A stretch of DNA of 64,000 bases from Ampelomyces quisqualis (taxonomy: Eukaryota; Ascomycota; Dothideomycetes; Pleosporales; Phaeosphaeriaceae), in the NCBI GenBank assembly GCA_018398575.1, contig JAGTXZ010000005.1:3410001-3474000 (forward strand), in the 5' to 3' direction. Positions 1 to 12,000 of the stretch are shown here, piece after piece (the stretch's first letter is position 1; each line of letters starts with the position of its first letter). The position numbers were made by a program, and so were the translations under genes. The notes beneath the pieces were generated by a model. It saw only the letters and a program-made list of their open reading frames with translations, was not told the DNA's origin and made no database searches.

Positions 1-3000
1 CGAGTGATCGCACATCCAAATTTCAGAGTCTTCGCTGCTATGAACCCAGCAACAGATGTTGGCAAGAAGGATCTACCGCCAGGGATTCGCTCGCGTTTCA
101 CGGAGCTGTATGTCGAAAGTCCTGATGGCGATGAGAAAAGCTTGCGGAGCATCGTCGAGAAATATCTTGGAGGCGATGGCACGGACCAGAACATCATTCG
201 AGTTGCTCAGGATGTGACTTCGCTCTATTTGAAGATCCAAGAGATGGCGAAATCGAACAGACTTGTCGATGGTGCTGACCAAAAGGCACATTTCAGTCTT
301 CGAACGCTGACTCGAACGCTTTCGTACGCCAGGGATATTGCTCCGCTTAGTACGCTACGGAGAGCGCTCTATGAAGGCTTTCACATGAGTTTCTTGACGT
401 TTCTAGGGAAGGCATCCGAAGACTTGGTCGCACCACTGATCTCAGAGCACCTCTTCCCACAAAGAGGAATGGTTAAGAAAGAGCTCGGTCAGCCACTCCG
501 ACAGCCAAATGATGGTCGAAGCTATATTGCGCAGGGACATTATTGGCTTCGACAAGGCGTGCTTCCCGTACAGGAACAACCGCATTATATTATTACTGCT
601 TTTGTTCAGCGCAACATGAATAATCTCATACGGGCTGCATCAACGCGACGGTACCCTGTGCTCATACAAGGACCGACTTCTTCTGGCAAAACAAGTATGA
701 TCGAGTATCTTGCAAAGAAATCCGGCAACAAGTTCGTACGCATCAACAACCACGAACACACGGATTTACAAGAGTATCTCGGATCGTACGTCTCTGGCGC
801 CGACGGAAAGCTTACATTCCAAGAGGGTATCCTTGTCAAAGCCTTGCGGGAAGGTCACTGGATCGTGCTAGATGAACTCAACTTGGCGCCTACCGATGTA
901 CTTGAAGCACTCAATCGACTTCTCGACGACAACCGAGAGCTATTGATACCGGAGACTCAAGAGGTTGTACGACCCCACGACGACTTCATGCTATTCGCAA
1001 CTCAGAATCCTGCTGGACTGTATGGAGGACGTAAAGTCCTTTCGCGAGCTTTCCGCAATCGTTTCCTTGAACTTCACTTCGACGACATACCCGTGGAGGA
1101 GCTGACCGACATCCTACACCGGCGGACCATGATACCGGAATCATGGTGCAAGCGTATTGTCAAGGTATATCAGGAGCTCTCGTCGCTCCGACAAGAGAAC
1201 CGGATTTTCGAGCAGAAAAGCTTTGCCACCTTGCGTGATCTCTTTAGATGGGCCCAACGGAAAGCAGACACGATACAGGATCTGGCCAACAACGGTTATA
1301 TGCTACTTGCTGAACGTGTTCGAAAGGAGGAAGAGCGTGTTGCTGTCAAGAACGTCCTAGAGACCGTGATGAGTAGGAACGGACCTAAGGTTGTCATTGA
1401 CGTTGAAAAGATGTTTACTGAAGATCCTTCCTCTGGCATTGCCAGTCTGATCAAGGCTGGTACCGGCGTTGGTACCGGTGTCGTATGGACACGTGCAATG
1501 CGGCGATTGTTTGTTCTCGTTGCACACGCGTTGCGCAACAATGAACCCGTCTTACTAATTGGAGAGACTGGATGCGGAAAGACTACCGTGTGTCAACTGC
1601 TGGCAGACGAGTATCACAACCAGCTCCACATACTGAACGCACACCAAAACACTGAAACGGGCGATTTGATCGGTGCCCAGCGACCGATAAGGAACCGTGC
1701 GGCAATCGAAGAGGCAATCAGAACGCAAGTCTTAGATGTTTTCAACATTGTCAAGCGTCTAGAGTTCGATCCTGCAACCCTGGACCTCGAGCACTTACTG
1801 CAAATGTACGACAAACTTGTAAAGGAAGCATTCAATGCCATCCCTACTGGTCATCGTCAAGAGATTCACGCTAATCGTATCAAAGCCGGCGCACTTTTCG
1901 AGTGGGCTGATGGAAGTCTTGTTCATGCTATGAAGCAAGGACACTATTTCCTCCTAGATGAGATCTCCTTAGCCGACGACTCCGTCCTTGAACGCCTGAA
2001 CAGCGTGCTTGAGCCATCACGAACATTACTACTGGCGGAGAAAGGTCCGAACGACTCCGAAATTACCGCTGCGGACGGCTTCCAGTTTCTAGCAACCATG
2101 AACCCAGGTGGTGACTATGGCAAGAAAGAGCTATCACCTGCACTCCGAAATCGATTTACCGAGATTTGGGTGCCAGCAATGTCTGACCTTGACGATGTCC
2201 TGCAGATTGTACAATCGAAATTGATACCCACTGCGGCCCATTACGCAAAAGTCATCGTGTCGTTCTCGCAATGGTTCAACGACAAGTATAACACATCAGT
2301 AGCTTCTTCGATCTCAATACGTGACACGTTGGCATGGGTTTCCTTCCTCAACAGCTGTCCACAAGATGACCCCATCTTTGGCGTGGTGCATGGGGCTGCA
2401 ATGGTCTTCATTGATACCTTGGGGGCCAATCCGGCGGGCCTTCTTGCAATCTCTCAATCTTCCATTCAAGAAGAGAGGCAGACGTGTCTACAGTACTTGA
2501 GCACGCTCCTGCAACGCGATGTCACCTACATCTACCTGAATGCTGTTGGTATATCGAGCACGGATGAAAAGCTGCAGTTGGGTGCTTTCTCGATACCGAA
2601 GTTCTCTTGTACGGGATTACAGACTGCAAACTTCGCACTCGAAGCGCCAACGACTCGATCGAATGCTATGCGGGTCGTTCGAGCATTGCAACTTTCTAAG
2701 CCTATCCTCCTCGAGGGCAATCCTGGTGTCGGGAAAACGACGCTTGTCACTGCACTCGCAATGGCGATAGGCAAACCTTTGACACGTCTCAACTTGTCCG
2801 AGCAAACAGATTTGATGGATCTGTTTGGTTCTGATGTTCCCGTTGAGGGAGGCGCAGCCGGCACGTTTGCATGGCGCGATGCGCCCTTCCTAAAGGCAAT
2901 GAAGAATGGGGACTGGGTTTTGCTCGACGAGATGAACTTGGCTTCACAGTCGGTCTTGGAAGGGCTCAATGCAGTGTTGGATCATCGCGGGGCAGTTTAC

Positions 3001-6000
3001 GTCTCTGAATTAGACCAGACATTTCACAAGCATCAAGAGTTTAGGGTCTTCGCAGCACAAAATCCCCATCATCAGGGTGGTGGCAGGAAGGGGTTACCAG
3101 CCTCTTTCGTCAATCGCTTTACGGTTGTCTACGCAGACATTTTCCAGCCTGAGGATCTGACATTGATCTGCAAGAAGGTCTTCCCATCGATAGATGAAGC
3201 AGAGGTTAAGAAGTTGATTGATTTCGTCGCTGAGCTGGACGATCAAGTGGTCAGCCGACGGTCTTTCGGCCAACTTGGCGCACCATGGGAGTTCAATTTA
3301 CGTGATACAATGCGCTGGCTGCAGTTACTCACGTCTGACGAGCTCACAGGCTCGGCCAGGGATTTTCTTGATGTCGTCTTTGCTCAGCGCTTTCGTGCAG
3401 ACAGCGACAGGGTTCGACTTCTCCAACTTTTCGAGAGCACATACGGGAGCCATGGCCCCCGCATGACACTCTTTCACAATGTCAGCACAAGATCGATCCA
3501 GGTCGGTCTTGGAGTTCTGACGCGTGGCCTCGCGACAACACGGCCAGACCACACTTCAGCACTTAAAGTGTCTCAGCTAGGACCTATGGAAGCCCTGATG
3601 GTGAGTGTGAAGCAAGCTTGGCCGGTCATAATAGTCGGTCCACCTGGTTCGGGCAAGACAGCCATGATCGGTCAGCTCGCAAGCTTCGCTGGTGCAGACC
3701 TCGTCAACTTCTCCATGAATGCAGATGTGGATGCAATGGATCTTGTAGGTGGCTATGAACAGGTAGATCCACTAAGAGAGGTGCATCGCACTATGGAGCT
3801 ATTCAAAGAGTATCTGCGACGGAAAATCGCCTCAACACCGCAATTTCTACACGCACATGTTCAGCTCCTCGAACGACTACACACCAACTCGGTAATTATG
3901 ACTGAAGAGATAGTCTCGCTGTCGGTTTCGGTTGCGCAAGTGGATTCAGAAGCGTCCGTTCTTGTCAACACTTTTCTCATGCTACTTAAGAACTTACAGC
4001 AGCACATCGACGGCGCACGATTTCAATGGGTTGATGGTGTTCTTATTCGAGCTTTGGAGCAAGGCAAGTGGCTCGTACTCGACAACGCTAATTTATGCTC
4101 AAGCGCCGTGCTTGATCGCCTAAATTCGCTTCTCGAGCCCAACGGCTATCTCTCTATCAATGAGCACTCCATGGCCGACGGTGATGCGCGCATTGTAAGA
4201 CCCCATGCGAACTTCAGGATCTTCATGACCATGGATCCAAGATTCGGTGAGCTGTCAAGAGCTATGCGAAACAGAGCCGTCGAGGTCTGTCTACTAGAGC
4301 CGGCAAAGGCTGAATTCCCGACAACACCAGAGTATTCGCTGGATTCTAGCATGTACCGTTTCCGCAGCTTCCAACAACACGAAAAAAACTTGGACGTGAC
4401 GGTGGAGGCAAACTTTGAGAACCTTTCATTCGAGGATAGTGAGCTGCTAAAGGGGTTTACCAAAGAAGCGGAACGTGGTATGCTCTCGAGTATTGGCTCT
4501 TCACGCGCCAAAGGTATTCAACATGACAGCACAAGTTCTTCGACGCAACCGCATGCATCGACTCTGGCTGTCAACGACAAAGTTCTACACATGGCTCAAT
4601 TCCTGAGTGATGCATGGACACCGCAAGCTCAAAAACTGCAGCGCGACATTGCCATCGGCACGACCCTTCAGTCACTGCCATATCACCCCCTGGGCAATGA
4701 GCTCGCGGTAAATCGTTCCGATGCGACGCGGTCCGTTGGCTGCTGGTCTGCCTCGATGTACGAGCTCATGCTAGATGTATACAACATGTATCAAGCACTT
4801 CAGAGGTTACCCTCCGCAAGACTTGAGCGTCGCAAAGAGAAGCAGAAGTTACCAGCCTTCTTGCACGCATATGTTCAAGCACTTGTGAAAGTGATCGAAG
4901 GCCTTTGGTCAAGTTATCGCAGCAGTCAACAAGTCCATTTCTCGCCTCTCAAGCCTTTGCGTACCCTATTCTGGTCATTTCTTGCTCTTGCGCAGGGTAC
5001 GACATTTGACCGTGCTTTATTTCAGACATATCTCAAAATGCTCACATCCGTCCTACCCAAGACCGTCGAGCCTGTCCTTCCGACACTGCGAGATCTGAAC
5101 ACAACTCTGGCGAAGCAGATCGCAGTCTTTGGCTCAGACGTGCAACTTACAACAGGGCTGGCCATGGAGCGTATATGGCGTGCTTTCAAGCCCAGCACAC
5201 CCAAGAACCTTACCCAGCTAAAGACAGTCCTGGAATTGGAAAACCTCGCAGATAGACTCGATGCGGTCATGTGGAAGTCGCACTTGACTCTCGATGAGAT
5301 GGCACAGATACGGGAGCGAATTGCGAGCTCCTTAGATCTGGTTCGTACTGACGACGTCGATGCCACCGAGCTTCTTACAGGCTTGAGCGCCGCCGTCATC
5401 GAACTAGAGGAAAGCACCACCGAGTACGATACCATCTTTACACCCTACTTTGAAACAGAGTTTGAAGGCCTTTGTCAATTTCTCGATGTGGCCTTCTGCG
5501 ACCATGAAGCCACTCGTCTTTCGTATCATAGTCCCTCACCAACCATTGTCAACATGCGCGCCAAGGCGTCATTGCTGGCTAGGAGACCTACAAAGCTTGC
5601 AGCAGTCGCAGTCGGGAGATCTGATCAGCCTTCGGTGCATTTCGCAAAGCTATATCGCCATCTGGGTCTGGCGAGCCATTCCGCCGGCGCAATGGCACTT
5701 CAAGGACAATTCCATATTTCCATGTTGTCAAAACTACACGGTGCGGACGAAGTACAGCTGGCGCAGCTTGGTCGCTTTGAGACGGAACTGCAGGTCGTCT
5801 CGCAACAGGTTGCTTTGGACGCAAGTCGCATTACCGATGACTATGTGTTTGCCACTGATCGACTTTACCGTGACATTCACAACCAGCTATACAGCTCGCA
5901 TTGCGTCGATGTTTGTTCTGATCTTCATGATGGCAAGGTTGCTTTCTACGACAACGCTCCTATTTGCAAGCTTTATCGTTCAATGCTGGAGAAGGGATTT

Positions 6001-9000
6001 TCCAAATGTGACCGGACCTCTTGGACGGAATTCGAGTCGTGGATTCACCTAGGTCTCTTTGGCCTGGCATTGTATGTCCCCAACTACCCGCACGACCCTG
6101 CGCTCAGGCCGATGGTGGAGCGTAGAATGTTCAACGAGGAGCGACAAGGCCTCAATCAGGCTTTGGCGGCACTTCGACAAGCCCAGCAGGACTTCACGGG
6201 TCAACATACAAGTTTCCGCATCCGACAAGTAGAATCAGCGATACAGCAAATGGGCGCAGAGCCCCCTGTACCTGCTATCATCCGTCCAGAGATTTCAGAG
6301 CTAGATAATCTACAGGGAGAGTACACCAATCTGCTCAGCGTCATACGACCCCTGATGGACGAGTCTATGACGTTTGAGGAGGCGATTGAAGACGCAACGC
6401 TTTCGCAAAACCTATCGCGCATCACCGAGCGGCTGACAGAAAGTTATCGTTCGTATGACGATATTACGGATACTGTAGTCGGATTTTTAACCTGTCTAAG
6501 TGTCGGTCTTGTTCTTGGTAGAAAGGAAAAAGCAGACAGGGAAGAGAGCAATGTCAACAGGAGTCTGGCGTACATGATGCGAGAGACTCCGTTCTTCGGT
6601 CGTCAGAGACCGATTCTGAAGTCAGAATACTTTCTTGAAGCTCTCGAAAGCGGCTTGGGTCAGGGTGAGCATGCTATTGATGTCCGATGGCATGTTTTGA
6701 ATTCTCTGTTGATCCTGAAGAGCACTGATCCGTCAGGATTTTCGAGCTCTGCGAGCAGAAGCTTGCTACACAATTTGTTCACAAGTATCTACGCAGACTG
6801 GAGGAAGAAGTTGAACCAAGACCAAGAGAAACAGGCCCAGAACTCCAGTCTGTATACCTACCGCGGTATGGATGAAGAGACGGACGAGGCAGATCCAACG
6901 CTCTTTCCGGACTACGACGCGGACCGAGACTGTCAGGAGAAATCCACTCTAATCGTTGCGGCATCGAGAGATCACGAGATCCGCCTGGCAAATATTCATG
7001 CCGAGTTGTTTGGCAAGAACCGCAACGCATCGGATTCCATTAAGACGTTGCTACAATGGTCTGCTTCCGAGCTTAGACATGTCTCAGACGGCGAAGCTCA
7101 CCGAACAAGATACGAGGACAGCTTTCCGGCCATATACCTTGCACTTGAGAGAAGAATGGACGCTCTATCGACATCAGGTACCGGAAAGACGTACAATTTC
7201 TACTTTGACCAGAACTTAGCGGAAGCCAAGCATCTTATCACCCTCATTCATCGTATTCAAGTTCGATACCGTCAAATTCGCAATGTCTGGCCCGAGCATG
7301 CTACGCTTTCAGAGGTTCTGCGTACCTGCGACGAGACACTCCAGTTCCGCCATGTTGACCCGCTTGCAAAGTTAATCACCAAGGCTGAAAAATTGCACGC
7401 ATATATGCATGAATGGCAAAAAGTGGCAAGCAAAGAGTACAATACAGCAGACCTGTACGACGAACTTACACGGCTGCTAGTCAGCTGGCGCCAACTTGAA
7501 CTCACAACATGGGCAAGACTCTTCGATTTGGAAGTGGAGAAATTCCGCGATGACGCTAAGACCTGGTTCTTCGTCGCTTTTGAGACGATCATCGCAGCAT
7601 CAGAAAGCACGCAAGACGAGGAGAGCATGAGCAAGCATGTCAAGCATCTGCTCGATTCTCTCAATGGTTTCTTCGAGACTACTACGCTTGGCCAATTCGA
7701 GCAACGTATTAAGCTGTTGCAGCAGCTCCACACACATGCAGCTATGCGGATGGAGGACGTCAAAGCATTCAGGACCCTTCACAGTGCTCTCGGTAATTTC
7801 ATCGCTTATCATTCCCGCCTCCAGAGACCAGTCCAAGAAGCACTCATCAAAGGGCGACAAAATCTTGAAAAAGAGGTCAACAACGTCATCAAGCTTGCGA
7901 GCTGGAAAGACACCAATATTGAGGCCCTCAAGCAGAGCGCGAAGACGAGCCACAAGAAACTAAGCAAGTGGGTACGAAAGTTCAGGAAGCTTCTGAATAA
8001 GCCAGTATCTAGCATCATGGGCACGGGTTTGCCAGATGAAACCCACGTGCTCCCAAGTGCAGTGCATACCATGGTCTCTGCTGCAACTGACTCTGGAGCA
8101 CTTGACATTTGCGCTAGACTTTCAATGTGGAATGAACGTCCGGCACGCTTCAAAAACCTCAACATCACAGTCAACATGATGCGTAGCCTTGCCAGCCCGA
8201 GCGCAGACGCTGTTGATGGTGCTGCCTATGTCGAAAACTTTGTCACCGAGCTCGCCGCCTCTATCACCGAGCTTCAGAAGGCTACGCCCACCACGCTAAC
8301 CGAGGAAAACAAGGAAACCGTTCAGCATCTCAAGACTCAGAAGCGAAGAGTCTATGCCGATACGATGAAAGAACTGAGACTTATGGGTGTCAACCCGAAC
8401 CTCAGTGTTGACACACTGGTTAAGCAATATGATTTGTCCACAGTGTTATCAACACTACCGCTCGTCCAGGAAAGTAGTACGTTGCTTGGAAATGCAGCGG
8501 AGTATTATCTTCACAAGAGTTTGAACATCATGCCACAGGTTCGAGCGGTCTCAAAAGAACATTCCAGCGATCTCACACCGAATGACGTGGCGAAGAGCAT
8601 CGGCTATCTTGAAGGCTTGCTGCACATTACTATTCGCCAAAGAAACACTCTTAGTAAAGCTTCACACTATCTTCAGGACACAAAAGTGCCGACGTCGTTG
8701 GTTGGGAATATTAGCGCAGCTTTCCACGATAAGCTGTCATGGGTGTCTAAGGAAAATGTCGATGCAACCAAGGATGTCCAGCCAAACCTGCGTTGGCTTG
8801 CTGCAGTGCTCAAGGCTGGTTCTGACCTCGTTTCGGTGCAAGCCAAGCTAAGCAATACCAATGAACTGGACGGTCTAATCCGTGCGATGCAACAGTGTGT
8901 CGCTACTTTCGAAGATCTTGCAGAACGGTATGACCAGCTGCCAACATTCCCACTCAATGTCCAGTCAGAAGCGCATTCACTCCTCGGAGATGCCGTCAAA

Positions 9001-12000
9001 TTTCATCTCAAAGAAATTCATGCGATGTTCAACGATTGGATGCACAATTATGGCATGGCCAATGTCGTTCTCCGGCATATTTACTGGTTCCACTTCTCTT
9101 ATCCGGAGACCCAACCAAGCTCGTTCTTGGAATCTTCGCGCATTGCGCTCGAGACCCAATCGCAAGAGATATTTTCAGCACTGGACCTAGTACTCGGCTC
9201 AATGCAGGACGTGGAGGCTGCTCTGAAAGGTGTGCCCTCTTCTACCGAGGACACATCGTGGCTAGTCAAAGAGGAGCAGGCAGTATCAGCAGCGATTCAT
9301 GCTCTCCATGCGCCTCAGATCAGCACTGCTGTACAGACTTTACTCGACAAGGTTCAGTATCTGTACGAGGATGCTAACCTCCAGACCATCGCAGCCTTGT
9401 TCGCCTCTGTGCAACCGATCCTTGACCAATATGTTGCGTCGCATGAGTACCTTGTCAAACGTTTCGACAATCTCCACTTAGCTACAGCTAATCTTCTTCA
9501 TCGCCTGTCAAAGTCTTTTATCCAGATCGGTACCAATGGTTTCTGTCAGCCACCTGAAAAGTCTGCCGACCAGCAGAAAGGTCAGAACGAAAAGCTCGAA
9601 GAGGGTACTGGTCTAGGTGCTGGTGAAGGCGCCGAAGACATCAGCAAAGATATCGAGGATGACGAAGATCTTGAAGATCTGGCGCAAGAGAAGGGCGAGC
9701 GAGAAGGAAGCATCGGAGAGAACGAAGATGCTGTCGACATGGGCGACCAGGAGATGGAAGGCGAGACCGAGGAGGTTGGTGAGAAAGAGGACAAGGGCGA
9801 TGAGTCTGGCGAAGAAGGCGATGACGATGTGCAAAGCGAAGTTGGCAGTGTTGATGATCTTGGTCCAAGTGCCGTGGACGAAAAAATGTGGGATGAAGGT
9901 GGGAAGGAGGATAATGCCAAGGACAAAGAAGGCAAAGAAGATGTTGGCACCGAGAACCAGGAAGAGCAAGTTGCGGCAGAACAGAAGGAAAAGGAGAAGG
10001 AGAAGAATGGAGAAGATGGCGAGGAGAAGGATAACACAGAGGGCGAAGAAGATGAAGGGATGGACATGGAAGGAGAGGACCAAGAAGAGAACGTTGGAGT
10101 TGGCGAGACCGAAAAGATGGACCCACGCGCCAAGGAAGAAGAGTTGCTTGATCTTCCAGAGGATCTGAACATGGACGGTCAGGAAGACGAAGGCAAGGAC
10201 GACGACGAGCTTGACAACATGGACATGGGTGACGATCTACCGGAAGATGAGATGAATGAACCCGATGCAGGCGCGCAGCCGGACACCGTAGATGATGAGA
10301 TCGACCTGAAAGAAGAAGGCGAGGAGGAAAAAGAGACTACGGGCCACATCGGAGACGAAGAACAGCCGCCTGAAGATCAAGAGGACAAGGGCGAAGAGCC
10401 GATAGACGATGAGGTAGTTCCTCTTCCAGCTGATAACATGCCGGAAGACGAAGCTCGCGACACGAAAGATACTGATCAGACCGATCCAAATGCCGACGCT
10501 GGAGCTGGTAATGAGGCCAATGAGGAAGCACACAAAAACCAGCAAGATCAAGCCTCAGCTAGTGCTGCCAATCAGGACGACGGACAAGAAGGAGATGCGC
10601 CCGAAAAAAAGCAGGAGACGATAGCTGAAGATGGCACTCTCGGCCAGACAGCGCAGTGCGATGCTGGTGGCCGTGGTGAGCAGCCAGAAGAGTCTCGTGA
10701 CACACAGTCATTTAAGAAACTAGGAGATGTTCTAGAAAAGTGGTACAATCAGCAAAAGCAAATCTCTGAGGCACGCGAGAAGGAAGAAACCCAGGCTCAA
10801 CAAATTGACAAAGAGGTCGACATGGCCGATGCTGACTTCGAACATCTCCCAGACGAGGAGACGCAAGCCGATACCCAGGCCCTGGGTACCGCGACTGAGG
10901 AGCAGGCCACAGCGCTAGATCACGACATGGCTCTGCCCATCAACGATGAGAACAAAATGCCCACGCGACCGGAAGATGAAGATCAAGGACTAGTGGATGC
11001 TGAAAAGGACACCGACATGCAAGATGCAGAAAATGCACAAGACGCGGCTCAAGAAGATCAGCAGCCGTCAAATGCAGCAGAAGGACAACCTCAAGCATTT
11101 GTTGGCGAGCAAAAACCATACGCCCCCGATGAAGATGAAGACATGGAGGATGCTCAACCAATTGACGACGATCCATCCGATACCTCTTCTGTCCATAGTG
11201 TGGAGGCACAGCTCGAGCTCACTCATCTCGAGGCCACGATAATCACCCCAGACACTGCTCGCGCTATGTGGCTCGCTCATGAGGCTGCAACTCATTCACT
11301 TTCCCAACAGCTCACAGAGCATCTCCGTCTCATCCTCGCTCCCACGCTTGCCACAAAACTGCGCGGTGACTTCCGCACTGGTAAGCGCCTCAATCTCAAG
11401 CGCATCATTCCATACATTGCGTCAGGCTACAAGCGAGACAAAATTTGGCTCCGCCGCAGCCAGCCCAGCAAACGTAGCTACCAAATCATGATCGCGCTCG
11501 ATGACTCCAAGAGTATGGCCGAGAGTGGCGCGAGCAACCTCGCTCTCAAAACCCTCACACTAGTCACAAAATCACTCGCAATGCTCGAAGTCGGAGAGGT
11601 CAGTGTTGTCGGATTCGGCGACCAGGTCAATGTTGCACACAACTTTGACAAGCCATTCACTTCGGAAGCTGGAGTGCGTGTCTTCGAGCAGTTTGGCTTC
11701 AATGCCGCAAAGACGAATGTACGTGGCCTTGTGGATCGGAGCTTAGAGCTGTTCAGAGACGCGAGGAGTACGGGAAGCTCCTCTTCTGGCGAAGATCTCT
11801 GGCAACTCATGCTCATCGTATCGGACGGAATATGCGATGCTCACGCCGAGATCCAGCGCTTGGTTCGCAAGGCGCAGGAAGATAGGGTCATGATTGTCTT
11901 CATCATTATTGACTCGACTGCACCTAGTCCCACGGCTGCGCCGGTGCCGGCGCCCGTGGTGAAGGAGAAAGAAAAGGACAAGACATCAATTCTGGATCTG

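Noticed and set aside
9582..10172. Several antisense frames up to 196 residues opposite the midasin acidic region
   Set aside because: The Asp/Glu-rich, GA-biased repeat leaves all frames free of stops; the translations are simple Ser/Pro or Arg/Lys runs. Shadows of MDN1.
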